Shown here: one piece after another, positions 1 to 8,694 of the stretch | Numbering within the stretch: position 1 is the first letter of the stretch | How the letters are laid out: each line of letters starts with the position of its first letter | NCBI RefSeq assembly: GCF_009937765.1 | Contig: NZ_CP047089.1 | Location: 2,788,272 to 2,852,271, forward strand | Length of the DNA: 64,000 nt | From: Bacillus pumilus | GTDB taxonomy: Bacteria > Bacillota > Bacilli > Bacillales > Bacillaceae | Direction: 5' to 3' | Notes under the pieces: generated by a model | Told to the model about the DNA's origin: nothing | Database searches by the model: none | What the model saw: only the letters and a program-made list of their open reading frames with translations | Position numbers and translations under genes: made by a program

Positions 1-2432
1 TAAGGGTAAATTCCGGCTTCTTTTTTCTCACCCGCTTTAAATGAGGCTGGTTTTTTCACTAAGTCACTCAATTGTTTTTCCTTCGAGACATCCACGTTTG
101 ATGACACGACCGGGAAACGAGGCTTTTCAAATTGATGACGGTTTTTCGGATCGACATCTGATGCATCACCTGTCAGGAATTGACGGAGTACAGAAGGACC
201 TTTGTCAAATTCATGATTCCCAAACGTCATGGCATCATATTTCATTAAGTTCATCAATTTCAGATCAGCAAGTCCTTGCCACTTTGTGAAGTACAGGTCA
301 CCAGAGAAGACATCTCCAGCGTCTAATAGAATATTGTTCTTATTTTCAGCACGGACTTCTTTAATCTTTGTTGCGCGTCTTGCCGCATCATCAAGATGTG
401 CGTGTGTATCATTCGTATGCATCACTGTTAAATTCCAGTTGTCTGATGCAGGCGGTTCTGTTGTGCCATCGTCTTTAAAGGCTAGCTTGTACACACCAAG
501 ACCATCTGTGCTTGCGTTACGAATAAAGTCTACGCTACTTGATTTCTCAGCAAACGGTTTGGCTAAAAGAGAAGATTCAAAAGTGACGGTTGCGCCTTTG
601 ATCGGTGCAATCGACCAGTTTTGATCTGCACTTGGGTTGATCGTTTTTTGTTCAATAATATAATCCATCAGTACTTGGCGGTTCTCATCTGCTGAGGCTA
701 GCACTACTTTATCTTGCGTCAGATGAGGGAAGCCTCCGCCGCCAGAAGCACGATAGTTATTTGTTACGACTAAAAATTCTTGATTGTCAGAGACGGGTTT
801 CCCGTTGTAAGACAGGTTTTTGATGCGGTTGGCATTGGCGTTGACAAGTGTGCCTGTTGTGCTGTATTTAGCTGGCTGCGTCACATCGACTTGATATGTC
901 ACGCCATCAATTACATCAAAGTTATACGAGCGGTATTCCTCGTTTAAAATCGGTTGTTCTTTTGCATCGTTCGGTTTGATCTGATTAAACTGGCCAGCAG
1001 ACATTTCTAACCAGTCTTTCACTTCACTGCCTTTCAGTTTCACAATCTGCACAGTGTTATCGTAAAGGTAGAGATCACCGATGTTCTTAATCGCTAAATC
1101 TCCTTTTGCGATATTTGTATAATAATTTACACCGTTTCGGCCGCCGGCTTTAAACGGAGCACCTGCAGATAAAATCGGTAAATTTTGATACGATGTGTCC
1201 TTCATTTTTTCTTGTGCATACCATTTTTGGGCATCTGTCACAATTTGAATCGAAGGGTCATCCATCACTTGAGCGAAAAAGCTGTTAATGTCTGCTTCTG
1301 TTTTTCCAACAGGCTTTCTCACGTAATCAAGTGTGTTTTGATGCGTTGTTTGAATGGCATCTTTTACGGTGCTGTTTTGAGATGATACTCCGGCAACAGA
1401 TTCGATCTTGCCTGTTCCGTCTGTGACCTTCCAGTTGCTGCCGTCAGGCTCTAGTGTTAAATCAATGACCCCGAGGTAGCTGCCCCAGTTTTTTGACATG
1501 ACGACTGGGATGCCGTTGATGGTTCCTTTTGAGACATTGAATTTGTCGACGCCGTTATATTCAGCACTTGGGAATGTGCCATGCTGGTGGCCTGATACAA
1601 TGGCATCGATACCTTTTGTTTTCGTGGCAAGATCAAAGATCATATTTTCTGATCCTTTAGGTGAAGCGGTTTTTTCAATTCCTGTATGAGCAAGAGCGAC
1701 AATGACATCTGCGCCTTTCTCTTTCATTTCAGGAATGGTTTCATTGGCAGATTCGACGATGTCCTGCACTTGGACTTGTCCATCTAAATGCTTCTTATCC
1801 CACGTCATAATTTGGGGTGGAACGAATCCTATGTAACCAACTTTCACAGTTTGTGAGGTTCCGTTTGCATCTTTAAAGGTTTTATCTTGGATCACATAAG
1901 GTGTAAAACGGTGTTCTCCATTAAGCTTTTTGACGTTCGCATTGACAATCGGGAAGTTAGCGCCCGCAATGGTACCGTCAAGGAAGGATAATCCGTAGTT
2001 AAATTCATGATTACCAAGTGTTCCTGCATCGTATTTAAGTTTGTTAAGTGTATGGATAATAGGGTGAACCTTTGTTTGATTAATGATGCTGTCTTTCTCT
2101 TGTTTGTAAACGTATTCTCCAAGAGGGGTTCCTTGAATCAAATCTCCGTTATCAACAAGGAGTGTATTTGGGTTTTGTGATCGGTGCTTGTCAATTAGCT
2201 CGGCTGTTTTTGCCAAACCAAATTCATTTGTTTCTTTGTCGCTGTAATAGTCATAATTCATCATGTTCGCATGAACATCGGTTGTGGCTAATATGCTGAC
2301 CTTTACGGCTTTGCCGCTTTCTGTTTCTGCATGAATAGGTACTGCTGGGAGAATGAGACTAATCATCATAATGGAAGTGAGCAGAATAGACAGGTTTTTC
2401 CTTCGTTTAGACCTATGTGCTTGCTTCTTCAC
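1..2432 (-). CDS. yfkN: YfkN, multifunctional nucleotide phosphoesterase (5' part only)
   Basis: Secreted calcineurin-like phosphoesterase/5'-nucleotidase; B. subtilis YfkN acts as 2',3'-cyclic phosphodiesterase, 3'- and 5'-nucleotidase and helps scavenge phosphate from nucleotides outside the cell. The frame is open from a GTG at 2432 to the left edge, so about 810 residues of a protein of roughly 1,460 are visible. A signal peptide (KKQAHRSKRRK, then a hydrophobic stretch ending near PIHAE) is followed by two metallophosphoesterase modules: the first has TTDVHANMMNYDY and GNHEFNYG, the second MHTNDTHAHLDD and GNHEFDKG. The start is set by a GGCGGAG ribosome site 5 bases upstream. The B. subtilis homologue carries a C-terminal sortase signal, which would lie outside this window. 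Confidence 0.93.
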   Translation of the reverse strand, partial: MKKQAHRSKRRKNLSILLTSIMMISLILPAVPIHAETESGKAVKVSILATTDVHANMMNYDYYSDKETNEFGLAKTAELIDKHRSQNPNTLLVDNGDLIQGTPLGEYVYKQEKDSIINQTKVHPIIHTLNKLKYDAGTLGNHEFNYGLSFLDGTIAGANFPIVNANVKKLNGEHRFTPYVIQDKTFKDANGTSQTVKVGYIGFVPPQIMTWDKKHLDGQVQVQDIVESANETIPEMKEKGADVIVALAHTGIEKTASPKGSENMIFDLATKTKGIDAIVSGHQHGTFPSAEYNGVDKFNVSKGTINGIPVVMSKNWGSYLGVIDLTLEPDGSNWKVTDGTGKIESVAGVSSQNSTVKDAIQTTHQNTLDYVRKPVGKTEADINSFFAQVMDDPSIQIVTDAQKWYAQEKMKDTSYQNLPILSAGAPFKAGGRNGVNYYTNIAKGDLAIKNIGDLYLYDNTVQIVKLKGSEVKDWLEMSAGQFNQIKPNDAKEQPILNEEYRSYNFDVIDGVTYQVDVTQPAKYSTTGTLVNANANRIKNLSYNGKPVSDNQEFLVVTNNYRASGGGGFPHLTQDKVVLASADENRQVLMDYIIEQKTINPSADQNWSIAPIKGATVTFESSLLAKPFAEKSSSVDFIRNASTDGLGVYKLAFKDDGTTEPPASDNWNLTVMHTNDTHAHLDDAARRATKIKEVRAENKNNILLDAGDVFSGDLYFTKWQGLADLKLMNLMKYDAMTFGNHEFDKGPSVLRQFLTGDASDVDPKNRHQFEKPRFPVVSSNVDVSKEKQLSDLVKKPASFKAGEKKEAGIYP

Positions 2433-2620
2433 CTGATCTCCGCCTTTCTAATTTTTTTGACCACAATACCTATTGTAGAAATGTTTCGTTAACTTTTGTA
2501 GTTATTTTTTGAAGTTTATTGTAAAGATAACATAAATCATACGAATTACCTTGTTAAGGGAATGTGAATGAGTCTAAATGCTTATTTTTATCATAAAGGG
2601 TTTTCTGATAGGGGTAGGAT

Positions 2621-2645
2621 GTTTGATTTCAACATGCAGGGGTAT
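2621..2645 (+). promoter_or_regulatory. sigma-B type promoter of yfkM
   Basis: GTTTGA at 2621-2626 and GGGTAT at 2640-2645 are separated by 13 bases, a near-perfect match to the general-stress sigma-B consensus (GTTTAA, N12-14, GGGTAT). It lies about 40 bases before the yfkM start. YfkM is a known general stress protein in B. subtilis, which agrees. Confidence 0.85.
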
Positions 2646-2686
2646 AGTGTGTAGTGTAAACGATAATCAAGCAGGAGGGTTTCTAC

Positions 2687-3205
2687 ATGGGTAAGAAAAT
2701 TGCAGTTGTATTAACAGATTACTTTGAGGATGTTGAATTCACCGAGCCTGCAAAAGCCTTTAAAGATGCAGGCCATGAGATCACAGTCATTGAAAATGAA
2801 AAAGGTAAAACAGTGAAAGGGAAGCAAGGAGAGGCAGAAGTAAGAGTGGATGCGTCTATTGACAACGTGAAGCCTGAAGACTTCGATGCACTTCTCATTC
2901 CTGGCGGTTTCTCACCAGATATTCTGCGTGCAGATGATCGTTACGTCCAATTCACTAAAGCATTTATGGATGAGAAAAAACCAGTATTTGCGATCTGTCA
3001 CGGACCGCAATTGCTCATTACAGCAAAAACGCTTGAAGGAAGAGGCGCGACTGGCTATACATCCATCAAAGTTGATATGGAAAACGCAGGCGCTACATTT
3101 AAAGACGAAGAAGTCGTCGTTTGTCAGGATCAGCTTGTGACAAGCCGTACACCTGATGACATTCCAGCCTTTAACCGTGAATCATTAAAACTGCTTGAAA
3201 AATAA
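2687..3205 (+). CDS. yfkM: YfkM, general stress protein of the DJ-1/PfpI family
   Basis: A 172-residue DJ-1/PfpI superfamily protein, known in B. subtilis as general stress protein 18 and implicated in methylglyoxal and oxidative stress resistance. The nucleophile-elbow motif FAICHGPQLL carries the conserved cysteine, and the conserved glutamate lies in the N-terminal EDVEFTEP segment. Length is typical. The start follows a strong GGAGG ribosome site. It is a single gene with its own sigma-B type promoter and a terminator. The enzymatic role (glyoxalase or deglycase) is family inference. Confidence 0.93.
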   Translation: MGKKIAVVLTDYFEDVEFTEPAKAFKDAGHEITVIENEKGKTVKGKQGEAEVRVDASIDNVKPEDFDALLIPGGFSPDILRADDRYVQFTKAFMDEKKPVFAICHGPQLLITAKTLEGRGATGYTSIKVDMENAGATFKDEEVVVCQDQLVTSRTPDDIPAFNRESLKLLEK

Positions 3206-3226
3206 ATCGCAGTTGTAAAAGGATAT

Positions 3227-3262
3227 AAAAAAGCCAGCACCTTTCAGGGGGGCTGGCTTTTT
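3227..3262 (+). terminator. Rho-independent terminator after yfkM
   Basis: Inverted repeat GCCAGC/GCTGGC flanked by an A run and a T run, so it could work in both directions between yfkM and the convergent yfkK. Confidence 0.85.
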
Positions 3263-3302
3263 GTGTGCATGATGTAGGGAAACTAGGTTTCCTTTTTCAC
3301 CA

Positions 3303-3518
3303 TTATTTTCTTAAGTTTTTTAGCTCGCTTGCGATGGCTTGCATTTCACTTGGGCTGAATGAAGATTTTTTCATCACCATTTGGTGAAGAAATTCAATAT
3401 CTTCGTACTTGTCTGGACTGAAGTCCTCTGCTTTGATGACTCCAATGTTCAGCATATTTAACTTTTGCGAAATGTCTTCAATCAGCTGATTGACTTCAGC
3501 CGCTTTTTGCTCTGACAA
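3303..3518 (-). CDS. yfkK: YfkK, DUF1128 family protein
   Basis: Small soluble protein of unknown function (DUF1128). The open frame reaches back to 3581, but the conserved family begins [11 protein letters not shown], so the TTG at 3518 is the likely start. This gives 71 residues, the same as B. subtilis YfkK, with a GAAAGGA-like ribosome site upstream. It sits between yfkM and a symporter gene, where B. subtilis has yfkL-yfkK-yfkJ. Confidence 0.85.
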   Translation of the reverse strand: MSEQKAAEVNQLIEDISQKLNMLNIGVIKAEDFSPDKYEDIEFLHQMVMKKSSFSPSEMQAIASELKNLRK

Positions 3519-3595
3519 GGGCGGCACGTCCTTTCCTGCATATGTGTCGAATAATATGTCTATTTTAACAGAAATGCACAAGAATAAAAGGGCTA

Positions 3596-4951
3596 TTAAG
3601 ATGACACAGAGATATTCTTCTCCTTTTTCTCCTGTTTAATCTTATCAATGATTCGTTTGGATTCAAATACGACCACCCCTGATAAACCGATGAGCCCGAT
3701 TAAGTTTGGAATCGCCATCAGTCCATTGAGCATATCTGCCACACCCCAGACGAAGTCATTTTTAAACACGGCACCGAAAAAGACAGCCATCACAAACACG
3801 ATACGATAATACATGACGTACGAATCCTTCGCCAAATATGTAAAGCATTTTTCGCCATAATAGGACCAGCCAATGATGGTGGAATAGGCAAACAAGAGCA
3901 GCCCGATTGCCACAATGGTTGAGCCAACTGGACCAAGGAAGTGAGCAAAGGATAACGAGGTCAGTGCATCACTCTTCACTGTTAAATACATATCTGCCAT
4001 CACAATGGTAATGCCAGTGATAGAACAAACAATAATTGTATCAATAAACACTTGCGTCATAGAGACGAGAGCTTGACGGGCAGGCATATCCGTTTTCGCA
4101 GCCGCAGCCGCGATTGGTGCTGACCCAAGACCTGCTTCATTGGAAAATACTCCTCGTGCCACACCCCAGCGAATGACAGTCCCAATTGCACCACCTGCCA
4201 CGGCTTGACCGGTAAAGGCATCTGAGAAAATAAGACCGACTGCGCCTGGAACAAGATCAGCATTCATAACAAGAATGATCAGACCGCAAATGACGTAAAA
4301 TAAAGCCATGACCGGTACAAAAATAGAAGTGACCCTGCCAATGCTTTTAATTCCGCCTAAAATCACAAGAGCCGTAAAAGCTGTAATGATGATACCTGTA
4401 ACCCATGTTGGAATTTGAAAAGTAGAATTCATAACGCCTGAAATGGAATTCGACTGTACCAGATTGCCGATCCCAAAGGCAGCGCTGGCACCGAAAACAG
4501 CAAATAGCACCCCTAGCCATTTCTGTTTTAACCCGTGCTCTAAATAATACATAGGTCCGCCAGACATTTCGCCTTTTTCGTTTTTGACCCTGTATTTTAC
4601 AGCAAGAACAGCTTCTGCAAACTTGGTGGCCATCCCGAAAAATGCGGCAAACCACATCCAGAATACTGCACCAGGTCCACCCGCTATAACAGCCGATGCC
4701 ACACCTACGATATTTCCTGTACCGACAGTTGCAGCAAGAGCCGTCATTAACGCTTGGAAATGGGAAATATCCCCTTCTGACATTTTGTCTTGTTTTGAAA
4801 AAGCGAGTTTTAAAGAATAAGGAAGTAATCTAATTTGAATGAAGAGAACGCGAAAGGTGAGGTATATTCCAGTACCAACAATCAAAATCAACAGGGGAGG
4901 CCCCCACAAAAAATTGTTCATCGTTGTGACAAACTGCTCAATTATTCCCAT
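3596..4951 (-). CDS. Sodium:alanine symporter (AGCS family)
   Basis: Integral membrane protein of 451 residues from the alanine or glycine:cation symporter family, taking up small neutral amino acids with sodium or protons. About ten hydrophobic segments are visible, with the family signatures [15 protein letters not shown] near residue 71, [12 protein letters not shown] near 128 and [13 protein letters not shown] near 271. The start ATG follows AAAGGGGGAT. It is monocistronic and divergent from yfkJ. It is not part of the B. subtilis order here, so it looks like a local insertion or relocated gene. The substrate cannot be fixed from sequence. Confidence 0.9.
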   Translation of the reverse strand: MGIIEQFVTTMNNFLWGPPLLILIVGTGIYLTFRVLFIQIRLLPYSLKLAFSKQDKMSEGDISHFQALMTALAATVGTGNIVGVASAVIAGGPGAVFWMWFAAFFGMATKFAEAVLAVKYRVKNEKGEMSGGPMYYLEHGLKQKWLGVLFAVFGASAAFGIGNLVQSNSISGVMNSTFQIPTWVTGIIITAFTALVILGGIKSIGRVTSIFVPVMALFYVICGLIILVMNADLVPGAVGLIFSDAFTGQAVAGGAIGTVIRWGVARGVFSNEAGLGSAPIAAAAAKTDMPARQALVSMTQVFIDTIIVCSITGITIVMADMYLTVKSDALTSLSFAHFLGPVGSTIVAIGLLLFAYSTIIGWSYYGEKCFTYLAKDSYVMYYRIVFVMAVFFGAVFKNDFVWGVADMLNGLMAIPNLIGLIGLSGVVVFESKRIIDKIKQEKKEKNISVSS

Positions 4952-5079
4952 CTAATATCCCCCTTTGTTTGTGTAATTCTCCTAAAGTTTCTCCTGTTTT
5001 TGTGTATTTTGTCAATGGCGATGAGAGCTTTTCTTGCAAAGTTTTCAAAAGAAAAGGGAGTTGATATGATAGAGAAAAG

Positions 5080-5105
5080 GTTTTCGAAAAGAACTCTTAG
5101 GGAAA
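5080..5105 (+). promoter_or_regulatory. sigma-B type promoter of the yfkJ-yfkI-yfkH operon
   Basis: GTTTTC at 5080-5085 and GGGAAA at 5100-5105 are spaced by 14 bases, a good fit to the sigma-B pattern. The B. subtilis yfkJIH operon is known to belong to the sigma-B regulon. A possible sigma-A site (TTTTCA, N17, TATGAT) overlaps just upstream. Confidence 0.65.
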
Positions 5106-5125
5106 AGATAGGAGGAGAATGAAGG

Positions 5126-5596
5126 ATGATTCATGTGTTATTCGTGTGTCTTGGCAATATTTGCAGGTCACCGATGGCAGAGGCCATGTTTAGAAAAAAA
5201 GTAGAAGATGAGGGGCTTAGCGAGCACTTTGTGATTGATTCAGCAGGTATTGGCGGATGGCATCAAGGCAGTCCTCCTCATGAAGGAACGCGAAATCTGC
5301 TTGATGAAAAAGGCATCAGCTATGAAGGAATGTCCGCAAGACAAATCATGGATGAAGACATTACAACATACGACTATATCATTGCGATGGATGCTGAAAA
5401 TGTTGGGGCACTTCGCAGTATAGCCGGCTATGGGAAACATCACTTTATTGGCCGTCTTCTTGATTTTGTAGAAGACGACGATCGAGATGATGTGCCAGAT
5501 CCTTATTACACTGGGAACTTTGAGGAAGTCCATGAATTAATTGAAACAGGAATTGACCGTTTTTTGACGTATGTAAAGAAAGAGAACGACCTTTAA
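5126..5596 (+). CDS. yfkJ: YfkJ, low molecular weight protein-tyrosine phosphatase
   Basis: Cytoplasmic LMW protein-tyrosine phosphatase of 156 residues. The phosphate-binding loop CLGNICRS has nucleophile Cys8 and Arg14 (C-X5-R), and the general-acid aspartate lies in DVPDPYYTG near residue 122. Length is normal. The start ATG follows a strong GGAGGAG site. First gene of an operon with yfkI and yfkH (gaps of 20 and 18 bases) behind a sigma-B type promoter, matching its reported role in stress resistance in B. subtilis. Confidence 0.95.
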   Translation: MIHVLFVCLGNICRSPMAEAMFRKKVEDEGLSEHFVIDSAGIGGWHQGSPPHEGTRNLLDEKGISYEGMSARQIMDEDITTYDYIIAMDAENVGALRSIAGYGKHHFIGRLLDFVEDDDRDDVPDPYYTGNFEEVHELIETGIDRFLTYVKKENDL

Positions 5597-5616
5597 CTGA
5601 AAGGAGATCAGACGAG

Positions 5617-5949
5617 ATGGAAGAAAAAAATCAAATTGTGCTCCGAGGAGCTCTCTTAGGTGCAGCTTGCGGCGCATTGCTGACTTTATTTCATCGACCA
5701 ACAAGAATTGCACTCAAAGACAAATGGAATGCCTGCCAGCAAAAGCTGGAAGAGGTCTGCCAAGAGCCAAGTAGGATATCAACTTGCATGAAAGAAAAGA
5801 TGGAAGAAACGAAGCAGCTGATGCGAACAGTCTCAGATGATTTGTCATTTTTAAATGAACAAGTCAATCAGTTAAAGGAAACAACCCCAAGGGTATTAGA
5901 AATTATTGAAGAAACAAAGGATCACTTTCAATCGAAACAGACAGATTGA
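5617..5949 (+). CDS. yfkI: YfkI, general stress protein with N-terminal glycine-rich membrane segment
   Basis: A 110-residue protein of unknown function. Residues 8-24 form a small-residue hydrophobic segment (RGALLGAACGALLTLF) like the YtxH-type glycine-zipper anchor. The rest is a long charged helix, probably coiled coil, suggesting a membrane-tethered helical protein. Start ATG follows AAAGGAGATCAGACGAG. It is the middle gene of the sigma-B type operon yfkJ-yfkI-yfkH. Confidence 0.85.
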   Translation: MEEKNQIVLRGALLGAACGALLTLFHRPTRIALKDKWNACQQKLEEVCQEPSRISTCMKEKMEETKQLMRTVSDDLSFLNEQVNQLKETTPRVLEIIEETKDHFQSKQTD

Positions 5950-5967
5950 TCATTGGAGATGAGGCGT

Positions 5968-6786
5968 ATGGGTTTTATTAAAGCGTTAATTGAACGCTTT
6001 TTGCTACATGAAGGACCGGCAAAATCTGCTGAGCTTGCCTATTTCTTTTTGCTTTCATTATTTCCGTTTCTCATCTTCGTACTGACACTCGTTGGATATT
6101 TGCCACTGACGTCAAAGGATGTCCTGAGTGTCATTTCTGGTTATGCGCCAGAAGGAGCGCTTTCGATGATTGAATCCATTGCCGAACAGACGCTAAATAA
6201 TCGGAACGGCGGGTTGTTGTCGTTCGGGATTATTGCCGCCCTTTGGTCTGCATCTAACGGTATTAATGCCGTCGTCAGAGCATTTAACCATGCTTACGAA
6301 GTTGAGGAGAATCGTTCCTTCATTCTCGTACGTTTAACATCGATCATTTTAACGATCGCGATGGTTTTGACCATTATCTTTGCCTTAATGCTGCCTGTCT
6401 TTGGCAAAGAACTTGGTTTATTTGTCGCTAAATTAGTTGGGCAGTCAGATGCCTTTCTGACTATATGGACTGCGATGAGATGGATCATTAGCCCGCTGAT
6501 TTTATTGATTGTTTTTACATCCTTATACTATTTTGCTCCAAACATGAGGCTGAAATTAAAATTTGTTCTGCCAGGTGCCATTTTTGCATCGATTGGTTGG
6601 ATTTTGGTCAGCATGCTGTTCTCATTTTATGTAGGCGAGTTTGCCAACTACAGTGCGATGTACGGAAGCATTGGGGGAATCATCATTTTAATGATCTGGT
6701 TTTATTTAACCGGCATCATGATTATCCTTGGCGGCGAACTCAATGCGCTTTTACATAAGCGTAAAATTGCACCAGGCAAACTATAA
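5968..6786 (+). CDS. yfkH: YfkH, YihY/BrkB family membrane protein
   Basis: Integral membrane protein of 272 residues from the YihY (formerly ribonuclease BN/BrkB) family; function is unproven. Six hydrophobic segments are visible, with family features KSAELAYFFLLSLFPFLIF near the N terminus and WSASNGINAVVRAFNHAYEVEE in the first third. The frame opens at a TTG (5953), but the ATG at 5968 is favoured because GGAGATGAGG lies just upstream of it. Last gene of the yfkJIH operon. Confidence 0.9.
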   Translation: MGFIKALIERFLLHEGPAKSAELAYFFLLSLFPFLIFVLTLVGYLPLTSKDVLSVISGYAPEGALSMIESIAEQTLNNRNGGLLSFGIIAALWSASNGINAVVRAFNHAYEVEENRSFILVRLTSIILTIAMVLTIIFALMLPVFGKELGLFVAKLVGQSDAFLTIWTAMRWIISPLILLIVFTSLYYFAPNMRLKLKFVLPGAIFASIGWILVSMLFSFYVGEFANYSAMYGSIGGIIILMIWFYLTGIMIILGGELNALLHKRKIAPGKL

Positions 6787-6850
6787 AGAAATCCGGGCAT
6801 CCTAAAGAAGAACGATCAAGTTCAAACTAAATGGATGGGGGAAATCACAT

Positions 6851-6958
6851 ATGTCCAAACAATCGAAAAAAGGCGGAAGCAATACGAAACAAAACAAAGG
6901 CCATCAGCCTAAGCACAAAACAAGCGGCAGTGCGAACGGGCAAAATGGATATCACTAA
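6851..6958 (+). CDS. Very small basic hydrophilic protein (35 aa)
   Basis: ATG at 6851 preceded by a GGGGG-rich ribosome site opens a 35-codon frame (MSKQSKKGGSNTKQN...) closed by TAA and followed at once by a clear terminator. The product is rich in Lys, Gln, Asn, Gly and Ser with no hydrophobic residues, in the style of small Bacillus spore-associated proteins such as the minor SASPs, but I cannot match it to a named family. Tight packing between ribosome site and terminator supports a real gene. Confidence 0.6.
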   Translation: MSKQSKKGGSNTKQNKGHQPKHKTSGSANGQNGYH

Positions 6959-6961
6959 ATG

Positions 6962-6997
6962 AAAAAGACTCCTCTGCATAGGTGCAGGGGAGTTTTT
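6962..6997 (+). terminator. Terminator between the 35-aa gene and yfkF
   Basis: Stem ACTCCTCTGCA/TGCAGGGGAGT with A and T runs on the two sides, serving the convergent genes in both directions. Confidence 0.8.
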
Positions 6998-8177
6998 ATT
7001 TAGAAATGGCTTCATTGGAGTTTTCCAGAACTGCCGCCGTTCGCCCAAATCGAACGCAGAAAAACACGAATAATATCACGATACTGACAAGGTAAAGTAA
7101 ATTCATACCTTCAAACGTTTGCACAAAGATTCCACCGAGAACAGGCCCGAGAATACTTCCCGCACTAAATGCCATTCCGCACATCAAATTTCCAGCAGGA
7201 AGCAGATGCTTTGGCAATAAGTCGGTCATATAACTGATGCCAAGTGAGAAGGTAGAGCCTACAGCCATTCCGGCAATAAAGAAACAAATTGCAACAGCCA
7301 AAACTGATTGAATGAAAATTCCTGCTAATAAGAAAAAGAAAGATCCAACGAGAGTGACACATAAAATGATGCGGCGCCTGCCAAACCGGTCGCTAAGCAT
7401 CCCGAGAGGCAGCTGAAAGACAATACTCCCAATAGCAAACGCAGGTAAAATAAACGCCACTGCATCCACTGTCACCCCGCTTCTGAGTGCATACACAGGG
7501 AAGTTGCTATTAAGTGTCGTTTCTAAAAAGCCATAGCAAAACGGCATCATAAAGGCGACCCAGCCAAATTGCAAGGCTTTCTTAAAGCGCTTCAAACTAT
7601 TTGTCTGCTCTGACGTCTGCACTTCGCCCGTATCTGGATATGTATTTTTCAAAACAAACACAAGCAGCCAAATACATAAGCTAACAGCACCAGAAACAAT
7701 GAAAGGTAATGATGGGCTGATTTCAATGAGTGGTGTTAAAAAAGGTCCAGCGGCAAAACCAAGTCCAAAAGATAACCCATACAATGAAATATTTCGCCCG
7801 CGGTTTCTCGATGACGACGCATAGGTCACCCACGTCTGTGTAGAGAAATGGAGCATATGATCACCAATCCCGATCATGAGCCGCAGGAAGAACCAGACAA
7901 CATAAGATTCAAAAAACACAAAGCTGAACAAGCTTAAAAAGACAGCGGCGCCTCCAATGACAATTAACGGCTTAAACCCAAACCGGCGAAGCGGCGCTTC
8001 CATAAATGGAGATGCTAGCAGTACGCCGATATATAAGCCTGTGGCATGCAGTCCGTTTAACGTAGGAGAAGTACCGGCATGTTCAAAAATAATCGAAATG
8101 ACAGGCAGTAACGCTCCCTGTGAAAAACCAGATACAGATACAAGTAAAATTAAAATCATAAAGTGAATTCTCGACAT
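6996..8177 (-). CDS. yfkF: YfkF, MFS transporter
   Basis: Twelve-segment major facilitator protein of 393 residues, resembling YfkF of B. subtilis and the DHA1 drug-efflux type. The loop 2-3 signature is degenerate, and MLSDRFGRRRI in the second half is the matching repeat of the MFS motif A. The start ATG follows AAGGAGCTTCTT. Transcribed alone, convergent with the yfkH side and divergent from the OsmC gene. Substrate unknown. Confidence 0.87.
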   Translation of the reverse strand: MSRIHFMILILLVSVSGFSQGALLPVISIIFEHAGTSPTLNGLHATGLYIGVLLASPFMEAPLRRFGFKPLIVIGGAAVFLSLFSFVFFESYVVWFFLRLMIGIGDHMLHFSTQTWVTYASSSRNRGRNISLYGLSFGLGFAAGPFLTPLIEISPSLPFIVSGAVSLCIWLLVFVLKNTYPDTGEVQTSEQTNSLKRFKKALQFGWVAFMMPFCYGFLETTLNSNFPVYALRSGVTVDAVAFILPAFAIGSIVFQLPLGMLSDRFGRRRIILCVTLVGSFFFLLAGIFIQSVLAVAICFFIAGMAVGSTFSLGISYMTDLLPKHLLPAGNLMCGMAFSAGSILGPVLGGIFVQTFEGMNLLYLVSIVILFVFFCVRFGRTAAVLENSNEAISK

Positions 8178-8252
8178 AAGAAGCTCCTTACAAGTTCATA
8201 TTTTCATCGTACAATGGAACCATAGTGGTTTCAATAGAAAGGTGGAAAAGGA

Positions 8253-8630
8253 ATGAAACTGAGATACGAAACGGATCGGTGGATCACAGAAATAGATGAA
8301 AGGCAACTGCATATATCAGGAAATGAAGAAACGGGATACAGACCATCTCAATTGTTCATCTCGGCTATTGCAGGCTGTTTTGGAGAGATGCTCATTCATG
8401 TATGCCGAAAAAAGCGAATATCTTATGAAGGGCTGACGCTGACTCCTGAAACGACAAGAGCAGGGGCTGTAAACAAAATCTCCCGTATCCATTTACATAT
8501 TTTATTTGAAGGTGTCCGTACATCTGATGAACAAATAGAGAAAGTCATTACACTTGCATTGAAGCATTGTGCGATGGTGCAGTCCGTGAAAGGAAGTATT
8601 GAAATCACCTTCTCACACGAGAAAACCTAA
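8253..8630 (+). CDS. OsmC/Ohr family protein
   Basis: A 125-residue OsmC-like protein, the family of thiol-dependent hydroperoxide reductases. The two family cysteines are present at residues 42 (SAIAGCFGEM) and 106 (LKHCAMVQSVKG). It is a little shorter than classical OsmC or Ohr, as in the YhfA-like subgroup. Ribosome site GGTGGAAAAGGA precedes the ATG. It lies just before chaA with 64 bases between; a shared transcript is possible. Peroxidase activity is inferred. Confidence 0.85.
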   Translation: MKLRYETDRWITEIDERQLHISGNEETGYRPSQLFISAIAGCFGEMLIHVCRKKRISYEGLTLTPETTRAGAVNKISRIHLHILFEGVRTSDEQIEKVITLALKHCAMVQSVKGSIEITFSHEKT

Positions 8631-8694
8631 ATGTATATGAAGTCGGCACTCACGAAAGAATAACAGTCAGACATATGTAAAGGAGAATGGCTGT

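Noticed and set aside
60-2122. Several plus- and minus-strand open frames within yfkN
   Set aside because: All are shadows of the long minus-strand phosphoesterase frame, which shows clear domain motifs.
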